Below, one piece after another: positions 24,067 through 36,900 of a stretch of 64,000 bases of DNA. Source of the stretch: Meandrina meandrites (taxonomy: Eukaryota; Cnidaria; Anthozoa; Scleractinia; Meandrinidae); assembly GCA_963693305.1 (NCBI GenBank), contig OY855913.1, positions 11,810,201-11,874,200 on the forward strand. Reading direction: 5' to 3'. A program made the translations under genes and the position numbers. Positions within the stretch are counted from its first letter, which is position 1. Each line of letters starts with the position of its first letter. Under the pieces are notes generated by a model. That model saw nothing but the letters and a program-made list of their open reading frames with translations. It did no database searches and was not told where the DNA came from.

Positions 24067-26420
24067 AGTTATTTTTTTTCAAAAAAAATAACTTTTAGTC
24101 GGCGTGAAGACGTATTTGGCTATTAAGTGGGTGGATGGTGGATTGTTGGGTGGATCATTCATGTATGTATTTCACACCAATCAGATTTGGGATTCTATCA
24201 AGGACTAATCAAATTGCGGCTTGTATATATGGATCGTTTTTAAGAATAATTTGTTTTGGGTTCAAGGTACGGCCATTTTTGTTTTGCTATAGATTCAACC
24301 TTATTGGGCCGTGTTGGTCTGAAGTCTCTATTCCAGGTCTTGATTTTTATGTAGCTTTGGGTGAGAACATTGTGTGTGGGTTCTGAAACCGAAAAGTGTT
24401 TGGAAATTTGATGGTGGTGAAGGTAATTCTCTCGGTTTACCGAATCAACTAGTTCAGTTGACGACAGAAATACATGGGTATAGTATTTGTTGACCACTTT
24501 ATTTTAAATTTTATGATGTTTTTGAGTAGAATAAATATGTGTATTGAGAATAAATGTTGTGACTTCCAGTTTTAATGTCAGTGTTGCGGGTTTGCGCAAC
24601 GTTTCAGTTTTGTTTTGGTCCCCAAATGGAACAAATGCACTGTGGGTTGTTTGTAAGGGCGAGTGTTAAAGAAATTAAACGAGAAATGTTTGAGATTCTG
24701 ACCGCGCGGTGTTTAAACTTTTTTCTCTCGGTTAAAAGTATAGCATTAGTAGGTTTCCTATTAGCAGGTGTATTAGTAGGAGCTTTGGCTAAGTAATAAC
24801 ACGAGCGACCACAAATCTCTCAAAAATTTTCCCCCCAAATTAAGAATAACGTAATTGTAATAGGTCGAGACATGTGCGTTTATTTTGGTTTGAGAGTTGC
24901 CAAATAATTGGTATTTTCGTGAGGTTGGAATGTGGCCGGAGACGGTTCGACGTTTCCTGCTTAGGAATAGTAGGACTTCACATGGGCGGTCATGAGTTAT
25001 TTACTGTACGATCGTTTGAAAAGCTCATGACGTGATGATGTTACAAGGGCACGTTTTGTCTGCTCGGCAAATATGAAATTAGGTGTTTCGACAACGTGGT
25101 TGGATGGCACAGCAAGAGAAAATCATTATTTGTGCCGCGAGTGAGGGCCGTAGCAAGGTATAGTAGTCGTTGTGCGAGTCTCGCGTTTCAAGCTTCGCAT
25201 TGTTGATGGCTATCTTTTGTAGTGTGGCGGTGCAATGCGGTTATTTCCGTACCAATGACGTAATGCTTGCAAGTGTTTACGTCGGCCAAATTTATTTTCT
25301 TCAGATCTCTGAACTCGCCTCGATGAAACAGCCAAAAGATTCACTTCAACTGGCTAAACCGACAAGAAATAGTCGCAAAATTGCAAACAAATTAGCGACC
25401 GTCGCTTCTGGCGAAATAAACATGCAAAGTAAACATAATCTTGTTTGTCATTTGTTTGTCACGTACCGAAAGTGAAAGCTGCAACGTCAGCGCATTCCAT
25501 GGCTGACGCAATACCTTTTTAGTGTATTTAATATTCCCAACGCAAAGCGGTTTGCGGTTACGTTTCCTCATAGGCAAAAGAAAAAAAGACAGACAGCTTT
25601 TTGGTAGTCTCCTTTGAAGCCGTTGTTTGGGCTCGTCACGCAAAAAACAACGGCTGAAAAGAAGACTAGCTTTTTGGGTGTGCAGTCAAGCGTGTCATAC
25701 AACTTCATCGAAAGCTATTTTTAGCACGACCGTGGGAATATCGGTACTGATTATGTTATGCTTACAAGTTAGACGTAAGTTAGGGCACGTTTCTGCTTCT
25801 GGTTGCGAAATTAATATTGTACCAGTCCAAGTAAAATCGTCACGTCAGTGGTTTGGCCGAAATGCACTGGTGACTAGAGTTGTTTGTTTCTCGCGCTCGT
25901 CGAAAGAAACTCGTACTTGCTTGCAGAAAGGTTTCTGTTTTATATTGATGATGAAAATAATGGAGCCATTTCAGAAACCCGAGAATACTTTGTTTTCAAC
26001 AGTTTTCAATCCATGTTTTGATGTACTTAGCGGTTTTCTTTCGGCTTGGAATGAAAGGGGATGGATAGTTTAACGTCAAGGTAACCTTAAAAGTGACTAC
26101 CAGATATTTTTTCTGTTTACTTTTGAAGAAATTACTGACGTATTTATTGTCTTCAACAGTATGGTTCAATCGATCGGTTGCACACCATAGTCATATTTAC
26201 AAGGGAAAGCAGCCTAATTTTAGAACATTTGCACAGTAAATTGTTTTTGAGTTATTTTTCCAAAAGTAGCTCTTAGTCGGCACGATAGACCGTGCACATG
26301 AACCATGCACAAATAGCTCAACCCATGAAATAAACCATCCCAACAGGACTAACACCCAGTTCTACCTTAAGCCACCCAATCAATTGAAAAAATAACTCCT
26401 GCACGCTTAGCGTGCCTATG
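24067..26420. mobile_element. Nested insertion inside the Harbinger Myb gene
   Basis: The interrupted reading TNQKK (ending near 26421) would resume with NELWSK at 24066, which marks the insertion limits. The left end starts GAGTTATTTTTTTTC with a short hairpin, then CTTTTAGTCGGC. A near copy, GAGTTATTTTTCCAAAAG then CTCTTAGTCGGC, begins at about 26248. The right end is the perfect hairpin GCACGCTTAGCGTGC followed by CTATG and the host T run. No TIR-bearing transposase or RT ORF was seen. Superfamily uncertain; a Helentron-like non-autonomous element is one option. Confidence 0.4.
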
Positions 26421-26582
26421 TTTTTTCTGGTTAGTTATACTGTTTGTCAGCTTGCTTTCTAAAATTGCTAAATTTTCCTCTACTTTCTCTGTAAGTGTAG
26501 CAATCTCGGTTGGACTGAAATTTTGTTTTCTTGCCTTTTTGCGTGACGCTTCTGCCAAAACGACAATTTCGGGGGAAGCCAT
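26421..26582 (-). pseudogene. Myb/SANT-like Harbinger protein, first segment
   Basis: Starts with Met at 26582 and reads SRKKARKQNFSPTEIATLTE then NLAILESKLTNSITNQKK. This is the beginning of the Myb-like DNA-binding protein that accompanies Harbinger transposases and helps bring them to the transposon ends. The frame continues for some residues into the nested insertion and stops at 26367. The rest of the domain is at 23944-24066. Confidence 0.7.
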
Positions 26583-26776
26583 TTCGTTGTCAAAACAAAC
26601 GAAGAGTATTATGGGATGCTATCCGCGGGTTAGCGAGGTTAACTAACCTGACCACTAACCGCGCTTTGAACAACGCTCTTTTAACTCCGGGTTAACAAAC
26701 CTACGGTTAAGAAATTTAACCTCGGGTTAAGGTCTAACCCAAGGTTAATTTAACCATCTTTCGAACAACCGGGTCC

Positions 26777-27908
26777 TGGTTTTAATTTAAAGTCTAAGGT
26801 TATTCAGAGTTTAGCTCACACAAGGACTTTCCAAATTTAAATTGTGTTGGTTATTTGCACAAGTTGCTTGTATTTGAAGGTTAACTTCCACGATAGATAA
26901 GACTGGGTTTGTGTACTGACCTTGGCTTGGACCTCCCTGAGAGTTCCAATTATAGTGTTGTGTTGTATTAGTTTCAGTTCTGCTAAGTTTGTCATTGGCC
27001 ATTTGCTCATTGTGTTGGTTATTCCTGTAGGTCTGTTTGTTTCGCTTTTTCAAATAAGTCTCAGAAGTGTCTCGAGTCTATCAAGGTCAAGCGAGATTCG
27101 TAGCCCAAACATGTCTACCAACTGAGCTCTTTGCCGGTATGTACACTAGTGGCCCTTGAATTTGTTTTAGCATGAGCAGTGAGATTAGCGACCATTAGCA
27201 GTAGAAGCAGTGAAGTCCAACAATAAAGTCTTTCAGTGTAAACTGAGCTGAGTTATTTCCTTAACGCCCTAACACAATTTTGATGGTATTACTTTTCACG
27301 CTGTTAAACCAAGAGCTCATTTCTTATTAGCCTGTGTACAGCCGCCCCCTTCCCCGATTTTTTTAGGGGAGCGAGACGGCTGTACACAGGCTAATTTCTT
27401 ATTCAAAGGCTTTGTTATCAGTAAATAAAGATGCAGAACACCCATATGCTCAAATATTACAAAAGATTGTGCTGTTTCTCAGTAACCTAAATTTTAACTT
27501 TTTACCGTGAAAAAAGTTCACGGTAAGAGCGGATTTCCAACGGTTCGAAACGAATTACTGGCACTGGGACGGGGTCCTGGAGTGCGGGGTGCCGGGGTCT
27601 AGGGTAAAAACGGGGTGCCATTATAACTACCTTGAGGCAGAGATTCCCTTCTCTTTGCATTCTACGCGTGCTGATGACAAGAAAGAAACCTTTTGTTCCT
27701 TTTGTCAACTGAACTAGCTCATTACGTCTGGGCTGCCTGTGTAAATACTAGTCAGTTTCAAACCCGTCTGATCTTTGTCTCACTTACACTGCCAACTGCG
27801 ATGCCCCTTTCAGTCGCCTTTCTATATTTGTACACTGAGCCCCAGACTTCCCTCGTTTTGCCCGCGCCATTTTGTTTTGAGCTCGCACGAATCGCTTGTA
27901 CGCTCAAA
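26777..27908. other. Region upstream of FKBP6
   Basis: No gene recognised. It contains the 66-bp hairpin insertion at 27328-27393 and, nearer FKBP6, a short TTCACGGTAA/TTACCGTGAA palindrome near 27503-27526. An ORF on - (27502-27708) has no known domain. The FKBP6 promoter presumably lies in the last few hundred bases; no TATA box was obvious. Confidence 0.4.
27328..27393. mobile_element. 66-bp hairpin element with 9-bp target duplication
   Basis: Perfect 17-bp inverted ends TAGCCTGTGTACAGCCG and CGGCTGTACACAGGCTA enclose an imperfectly paired core. The element is flanked on both sides by ATTTCTTAT (27319-27327 and 27394-27402). The 9-bp duplication is direct evidence for transposition. Such a size is typical of Mutator-like or foldback elements. 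Confidence 0.85.
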
Positions 27909-30900
27909 ATGGAACAAGACAGTGAACAACAGGACTCAATGGATGCCCCTGAAGTTATTGACAGGTTGGAGGATCTCGCCCTGTCTGGAAGAGAAGGATA
28001 TGTATGCATTTTTTTCAATAATGAGTCAAACGAAAGCACTCCAAACTATACAAGATCGTTCTGTGCGCACATGAAGGTTGCGCACGTGTGTTTTGACAAC
28101 AATTTTTTGTCTGTTGTGTGCTTGCAGGTTCCGAATCGGTACACGGTACCTTTACGACAGGGTATTGACATCAATGACTTGATCCAAGGTGACGGTACCA
28201 TGTTTGAGACTGATCTTGACAACATGGGTAAGCTCGTCGATCAGTAAGCTTTGCTTATGATGCCTTCCAAACCAAACGCGGCAACTAGCTGTCGTTTTTC
28301 GTAGTGTAGGTGATGCCGCCGAACTTGCAAGTTTTCTCTGTATTCTTCTATATCCTCTGAAATAACGGAACGATGGTTATGAATTGTTTTCCTCCCGTTT
28401 TACTTTTATTGGGAGCTAACCGTAAACAGGCTAACCTGGGCATTTTTTAGGCTAACCTGAGCGATATTCAGGCTAACCGGAGTGCTATTTAGGCTAACCT
28501 ACTGCAAGGTTGAATAACACTCCGGGGGGGGGGGGGGGGGGGGGGGTACTTACCATTTAGCCAAAAAATCCGGAAATTTCGGTTGAAAGTCAAATGGAAC
28601 AATAATTTTCCAGAAAATCCGTTCGAAAATTGTGGACTACCTCCAGTAGTCCTCTTTTTCCGTTCAGAACGGAAAGTCGGAAATTTCCTTACCATTTGCA
28701 CAATTTCCCAGTTCCAGTCTCTCATCAACGGAAAACAATAACAGGAAACCAAACTTCAAATGGTAAGCGCCATCTTGTTCGGTTGGTTTGCTGATTTTGG
28801 AAAATCCCTTACCATTACTCAGTATTCACTCCAACTGGTTCCTTCTGTCAAATGGTAAGCACCCCAGAGGTAGTCCTCTTTTTCCGTTCGGAACGGAACG
28901 TCAGAAATTTCCTTACCATTTGCACGATTTCCCAGTTCCAGTCTCTCATCAATGGAAAACAATAACAGGAAACTGAACTTGAAATAGTAAGCGCCATCTT
29001 GTTCGGTTGGTTTGCTGATTTTGGAAAATCCCTTACCATTAATCAATATTCATTCCAACCGGTTCCTTCCGACAAATGGTAAGCACCCCGGTTAGCCTGA
29101 ATATCACTCAGGTTAGCCTGTTTATGGTTACACTGTAGCTCTCAATAATGGTAATAGGTTTTGCTTGTTTCCGTGATTTTGTTTCGTTTCGGCCGTTTCG
29201 GTTGTTTCAGCGGTTTCGTTTTGGTCGTTTCGGCGGTTTCGCTCATTTCGTTTCGGTGGTTTCGTTTCGTTGTTTCGGGTTTTAGTGCATGCCTTTTTTT
29301 TGTTTCTTTTTTTTACCGCATTCAGCTTACAGTGTCATGGTTTAGTCATCGAGAATGTAAACATCATTGACGTTTTTTTTTACGATGAACTGTTTTGTCA
29401 GAGTCCAATTTTTAGTGTTAATTGGTGAATGCACAACTTTCATCAACTTTCCAGCTTGTATTATTATATTATTAATATAATATTATATTAATATAATAAT
29501 AATTTTTTTATTATTATTATTATATTATTATTGTAGCTGATAAACGTTTAATGTTTATCAGCTACAATAATAATATCAAACAAATACCAAATCACTGTAG
29601 CCTCCTAGCTATGCAGGCATTCTTTTGGCTCGTCATGCAATCTTTCCTCCCCAATGAACGTCTGCTGAAACGAGCAGCACATTCCTTTTTGTTCCTAAAG
29701 ATCAGCTGGGGATCGTGTGGGGGTGACTAAAGAGCCAATCATGCTATATAACTCATAAGCTCCCTTGGGGCGATTACTTACCCAGTGTTTACTCATGCAT
29801 GAAAAGTGCTTCTAAGTCCTTGCTTCGTGAGTAGATGAAACTCGCCAAAAGATTGATGGAAACGACTGTTTTCTCAGCTTTGTAATGTAGTTTTGCTGTG
29901 ATTCTTACTGCGACTGAGTGTTTGGCAAGAGTCAGAAGAGTTTGGGCTGGTATCATGCCTGATTGAAAGCGTGTTGAAATAGATGTAACTGCTTTTGTCC
30001 AACAAACTGTTTGTCAGCCAACCATCAAGTTTTCATAAAAAGCAGTTACTTGAATTTTAAAAATTGAAACAAATCTTTTAGTTCAAGAGGGGATAAAGGA
30101 GAACTACAAGAAAGGAGTAACTGATAAGAATTTAATTGTCACACAGACACACACTCCTTAAAAGTCCCGCTAGTACTTCACGGTTCTCAAGGTCACCTGT
30201 CAAGGTCACTTCCAATATTTGGAAGTGCACTGTGATTGGTCTACATAAATAGCCTCTCATTTCAGCAGACGTTCATTGGGGAGAAAAGATTGCGTGATAA
30301 GCCAAAAGAACATCTGCATAGAAGGCAATCATTGCTGATCAAGTTGTGGTTATTTTCCTGACATTACTGGTTAACATAGCAACAACATATGCTGTTAAAA
30401 CACCCTTAATTTTAGCTTTAATTTTAACTCAAAAACGAGCTCGGTGACCCCTATTTTTTGCCTTGTGTCACGTGTGCTACATGTATGGCACGAGGTATAT
30501 TGGGTGTGGGTTGGCTGCACACTGGTCACATTCCAAACTGAAAGATTACATTAAAATTCCATAATGTAAAATTCCTGACAGTCTTAATGTAAGATTAAAT
30601 TAAAATTCTCTGTTTTCTGGTGGGTTTATCAAACTACAGTCCAGGTTGGGAGTATTTAAAGGATTTAATTAAAATTCAGGCCTTGCTCTATGGTTCTTAT
30701 AACCACTTCAGGTGGCTCTGAAACTGCACTTCAGTGTTTTTTTAAACTTTGCAAAATGTTGTATCTTCACATGTTGATCATAATGCAATAATAAAAATTG
30801 GGGGTCATTGAGCTCTTTTTTGAGTAATAAGCACTTAGACAGATTGTTTCCCTTTGACACTGAAGTATATATTTCACAACACAAGAGTTGGTGAGCATGG

Positions 30901-33900
30901 GGTAGGATAGGATAGGGCAGGACATAGAAGGGTGCCCATGTGCGTGAAAAGGTGAGATTAAAGTTTTAGATAGCCATTTATCTTCTGGGTGGTGAGAGGA
31001 ACTGTGAGAGTGGAAAGGCTTGACCAAGAACACAGCACAGTGACTTCAGCCCAGTACTTGAACCCTGTCAGCTTGATTGGAATAGTGCAACACTGCAGCA
31101 AACCTGGTTTGGGTTCTATGCTGTATTCCTGCAAATGACTGTGATAATATCTGTTTTTGTTTTGTTTTGCTTTCAAAGCTGCTTTTGAAGATGAAGAAGA
31201 ATCACAATATTTTGATGCCGAGGATGTTTTTCAGCAGCTAAACTATGAGTGTAATGACTTTGGAGATGAGTCTGGATCAGATAGAGATGAGGATGTGGTA
31301 TGATACTTTGATTGCTACACAAGTATTTTTTTTCAATAAGTTCAGATCAGTTTGGTATGACCAACTGTAATGACTTTATCCTTATGTAATGTGACCAGGG
31401 CAAGGTACATGATTGTATAACTCTCAGTGAAATGATTACATTAAAAAGGAAAAAATGCTGGCAAAAAGATAAATAAATTTCATTGATGGAAGAAGGCTAG
31501 TTTAAGCTGGTGTGAGTATCATGAAGTAGTCACTTGTAATGTAGATTGTGACAGTACTTTTTGTACCAGGTGGTTACAAACTATATACAAATGCACTGTT
31601 ACTACCTAGGGCATGTTTTGGGAGGTTTACCAGGAATGGTTTATTTTGCAACCTAATCTGAATGAACAGCATTATTTACTTATGCTCCAACAGCAGACTA
31701 GACTAAACACAACATACAAAGTAATTCAGAATAGGTCAAATAGTGTGTTGGGAATTAATTCTCCACAAAACATGTTATAATACATGTTTGTATTTTCTGA
31801 CAAATAAAAAATTATGCAATTTAAGAATAACCCAAAAGGTTTCTCTTAAACTGTCTTAGTGGTTGTTGATGTCTGGTACATGTACAAAGAAACACGTTAA
31901 AATGAGTCTGTTGATCAACTGTTGTTGAATGTTTTAGACACCTTTTCAGCGGCTAGCTCGTGGAATGGAGGATCTAACAGGGGATGGAGGAGTTCTCAAG
32001 CGAATAGTAAGACAAGGAACAGGACCTGTTGTACCCCAAGGAGCTACTGTTAGATGTATGTACATTACGGGATAAATGTATTATATTACAGATGTTTAAC
32101 AGAAAAACAAAAGTATCATGTTACATACATGTAGTTATGGCCTTGCTCACCAAGTTCTTGAAGCTCAGTGGATAGAGCACCTGCCCGGTGTTTGGGAGGA
32201 CATCATCCTCGGAAACCCAGGGCTTCAATGGGGACGGGACAGAAAGGGAAAGACTGGGAGCGGGAAAAGGGTGGGGGAAGGGAGGGGAAGGCAAAGGGGA
32301 AAGGGGATCAATCAATTACTTTTCTGAGCCGTTATTGGCCTCATTTTTAATTAAATTTAAAATGAGGCCAATGAGAAGCGACCACATGCTGATTTGGAAG
32401 TTGCTACGAACTCTCGAATTACGGCCAAATTAGCATTGTAAACATTAGCGGATGACATGGCCCATGCGTTGCAACACCTTCAAAACAAAAGAATTTGACA
32501 TCATGCAGACACTGTATTTATTTCTTCACTTTTCGATGTTCACATTTTGGCTACATGGAATTTTTCGAGCAAGGAGTTTGCACTTCATTGGAATCGTTTC
32601 CAAGCGTTAGACAAATGAAAGAAGAACAAAGCATGATCGTCCGGAAAGTTGTAGAGGGAAGAGATGTGTATGCAGAATTGCCAACAGGATTCAGACCAAA
32701 TTTTGCCTGGCATTTGTAAAGCTCTTAGAGAGGCTGGCAAAGATTTGTTCCCAAAATTTCCTTTGATGTTTGCCGCATGTCCGATAAAGTTCAATATGAT
32801 GGAACAAGTCCAGTATTTGAGAAATAACAAGATCGATTCTTGTCGGAGGCGAAAGGGCCGACATTGGTTGAAAGCTTGCAACAGGAACAACAGAGTTTAG
32901 AATATTTTAGCTTGATATTTGGCAAAGATCTTGCGCCGATTTCTTCGGCGTAGTACGTTCTTCCATCATTACTTGAATATTTCAGAATCTAAACTGTATT
33001 AAACAAAAAACTTAAACAAAGAAAAGCAGACTGAAAATTTCTAAATGGTCGGAACGCAAGCAAGAAATCAAAGAGCGGCAACAATTTGATCTGTTATGCT
33101 CGCGGACAAAAGCCACTGAAAACAATTTACCGGATTGCTGTGCAGTTTTGAAGGTGCTAATTGAACCTCGCCAGTCTCTTTTGTCATACGAGCGCTTCTG
33201 TTTCACACCTCGCTAATGGTGTTTGCTCTTCGATCGAGAAATGATCTGTATAGAGAAGCTTCCCAGTTAACAGTTAACAATTTCAGAAAGTTTCAGAAGG
33301 TTTTAGGCATGTCATAGGACGAAAACAATACTACAGATAGGTTGATAAACAACCGACAGAGGAGTTCTAATTCGCTTTTTTCATCGTTCATAACGTGTGG
33401 CGTCATACGAGGACGTGCTCAAATAATAGGGCATGCACAATTCGATTCTTGTCGGAGGTCGTAAAAACCTGACTTCGGCTCAAAATATCTCAAAAACCTA
33501 CCGTACGACTCATAATGAAATTTTCACAATTAATTTTTTGGGGTGAATTGCGTTAATTGTCAAAATCTAAAAAAAATCTGTAAGACAGATTTCGAGCTAT
33601 TTTTAAAATAAGCAAAAAAACACATTTTCGTATTTTGCAAAAAATCTGTCTTACAGATTTTTAATTTATATTTGAAGGGCTCGGTCGAAAAAGGGCCCTA
33701 CGGTTTTTTGGCAAAAATGAAAATCGTCAAAACAACTCCAAATCTCGCATGCGAGTTTGTTTATGTGTGTTAAACATTGTCCTGCATTTATTTTTGCTGG
33801 TGTTCGCTTGTTTTTGGAGAAATAAAGAAGAGAATATACTCTTAGCAAATCATTGTTCCAGAACGAATCTAAATGTTTATGCTGGTTTCATTGTTCGGAA

Positions 33901-36900
33901 TAACAAAAGGTTTTTTAAAAATTTAAAGGCGATCTCTGGCTAAAAATATTTAAAAAGTACGAGCTTTCGACTGTTTGAACTACAGTCTTCAACGGGTAAA
34001 AAAGAATGACGAAATATGAATATAAATGTGTAAGAATAAAAAAGAATGGACTATGTAAATTAATTATGAATGTGTGTAAAAAGAATGTTGTATTGCCCAG
34101 GGAGTGGGCAGGAATTGTTATCAGCATTTGGAGTGACCATGGAATGCCACGATTCTAGTGTTTTTCTTGTTCGGAAGCTGCCTTTGTCGATTACGGAGGC
34201 GTTATTAAAGTCAATGGAATGGTCATGGGACCATGCATGGTTCGCAATTCTGGAGCCTTTAGCCGCTGTTTTTACATTTCTTAAATGTTCTTTTCTTCGC
34301 GTGTTAAATGCTCTGCCAGTTTCACCAATGTAACACCACGAACAGTCGGCGCAAGGAATTTTGTAAACAACGTTGGTTTGTAAATCCGGAGCAGGGCGAA
34401 ACTTCGGGGCCGGGAACTGCTGTTGCGAACATGCGAAGAAAATTGCGAACTTGAAGCCTACGCGTAATCAGTCCATCATCGACAAAAACAACTGGGTAGT
34501 GAACCTTTCGAGTAAACCTCTTTCACCAGAAGAACGATCTCTCTTGGAAAAAGGTCCGAAGTTCGCCCCAACTCCAACGACCATTCCACACAAGAACATC
34601 GTAGCTGAAATCGAAGCGGCTATCTGTCACCTTCCTGATGTTTCAAAAGATGCTGTAAGAACGACATCTGCCGCCATTCTCCACAGGGCACGACTGCCGG
34701 TGCACAACAACGTCTCAAAACAAGAAAGAAGAGCTTTAAACGATCTTAAGAAAGATCAGTCCAGAGTCATAATGAAGGCGGATAAAGGAAACTGCTTTGT
34801 CGTCATGGACAAATCAGACTACGACAACAAGATGGAAACCCTACTCAATGACAGAAACACCTATGAACTTGTTTCTACAGCTCCCTTCCGACGAATTGAA
34901 CGTAATCTAAATGCAATGTTACTTTCTTTAAAGAAACAGAAAAAGATAGATGAGCCAACCTATCGAAAGCTCCACTCGACTGATGGCACACCCCCAGCTA
35001 TTCGAGGTTCTATTAAACACCACAAAGAGGGAAACCCTCTGAGGCCCATCGTCACCTGCATTGGTTCAGCACTTTACAATACATCCAAATTCCTGACAGA
35101 CATCCTTTCCCCGCTACAAAACCGCAACGGATATTCGGTTTCTAACTCCTTACAGTTTTCCAACGAAGTGTCTGACATCAGGATCAACGACGATGAAGTC
35201 TTGGTTTCTTTTGACGTTGTTTCACTATTTACTGCAATCCCTGTAAACAAAGCGTGTGACTACATCAAGAAAAAACTAGAAGATGACACATCTCTCCTCT
35301 CCAGGACAAATCTAAACATCAGTGACATTGTTTCTCTGCTTAACTTCACTTTGTCGAACAACTATTTCGTCTTCAACGACAAAATCTACAAACAGATTCA
35401 CGGATGTGCCATGGGAAGTCCTGTCAGTCCCGTTGTGGCCAATCTCTGCATGGAAGATATCGAGGAATCTGCTATCAATGCGTCACCTGTTGCACCTAAA
35501 ATTTGGAAACGTTACGTTGATGACAGCTTTTGCATCATTAAAAAGAATGGAGTTACAGCCTTCCATGACACCCTCAATTCAATAGACACTAACATTTCTT
35601 TCACCATTGAACAAGAATGCAATGGAAAAATCTCTTTCCTTGACACATTGGTTTCTCGCAGCAATGGAGCAATTTCTGTGGATGTCTATAGAAAACCGAC
35701 ACACACAGACAGATACTTAGATTTTAATTCCCACCATGACAAAAAACACAAAGAGAGCACGGCAGCAACCCTCCTACATAGAGCGTTGAATTTACCTAAC
35801 ACATCTGAAGGGAAAGAACGCGAACTTAATCATGTTTACGCAGCGCTGGAGTCTAATGGCTATCCGTCAAAACTTATCCACGATTTACAGACCAAAAAAA
35901 CTCGACCACCGCCAAATTTATCCCCTGAGGAACTTGTTGGAATGTTTTTCAATTTAGTCGAATCTACTGAGTCACGCAAGTCTTTCGCGTCCCTTCCATA
36001 TATCAAAGGTGTAACTGAGCCCTTGACCCGCGTCTTGAAGAAGTATGATATCTCGGTCACAAATAAGCCAATGAACACTCTACAACAGCAGTTCCCGGCC
36101 CCGAAGTTTCGCCCTGCTCCGGATTTACAAACCAACGTTGTTTACAAAATTCCTTGCGCCGACTGTTCGTGGTGTTACATTGGTGAAACTGGCAGAGCAT
36201 TTAACACGCGAAGAAAAGAACATTTAAGAAATGTAAAAACAGCGGCTAAAGGCTCCAGAATTGCGAACCATGCATGGTCCCATGACCATTCCATTGACTT
36301 TAATAACGCCTCCGTAATCGACAAAGGCAGCTTCCGAACAAGAAAAACACTAGAATCGTGGCATTCCATGGTCACTCCAAATGCTGATAACAATTCCTGC
36401 CCACTCCCTGGGCAATACAACATTCTTTTTACACACATTCATAATTAATTTACATAGTCCATTCTTTTTTATTCTTACACATTTATATTCATATTTCGTC
36501 ATTCTTTTTTACCCGTTGAAGACTGTAGTTCAAACAGTCGAAAGCTCGTACTTTTTAAATATTTTTAGCCAGAGATCGCCTTTAAATTTTTAATATGTTT
36601 AACCCTGGCTACGGTCCTTCAATATTTTTAAAAGGTTTTTTGTTTTCTCTTCCTGTTTTTGTAATTCAATTAGGATTTACTTGCTCGCTCGCTTGCTCAA
36701 ACGAGATCTGAAAATGGTCGGTACAGCAAACATTGTGACGTAAGCTTTTCGTGCGCAAAGTCCCTTCAGATTTTAATTGGACAAGTTGAATGCTCACCTC
36801 CGCCACGCATGAAGTGCACTTCTCTCCACTGAGATTGTTTCATCGCTGTCTGTCGAGAGGAATGAAAGGACAAGGCTGGACCCGGGCTCGCATGTAAGTT

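Larger units (their letters stand above)
23162..26776. mobile_element. PIF/Harbinger DNA transposon, decayed
   Basis: Termini are GGGCCCGGTTGTTCGAAAG at the left and the inverse CTTTCGAACAACCGGGTCC at the right. Subterminal regions are rich in GGGTTAA/TTAACC motifs on both sides. Inside are the two genes typical of this superfamily: a HARBI1-like transposase start on + and a Myb/SANT-like protein on -. Both are incomplete. The transposase body with its catalytic residues is missing and the Myb exon is split by an insertion of about 2.35 kb. The copy is therefore dead on its own. Confidence 0.8.

Noticed and set aside
27693..27908. 72-codon N-terminal extension of FKBP6
   Set aside because: The frame is open, but the hydrophobic, Cys-containing composition differs from the acidic protein start at 27909, which has a good start context. 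It is not excluded.
34070..34333. 87-codon ORF, identical to one at 36175-36438 on the other strand
   Set aside because: Both are antisense readings of the Penelope-like endonuclease region, duplicated by the inverted arms.
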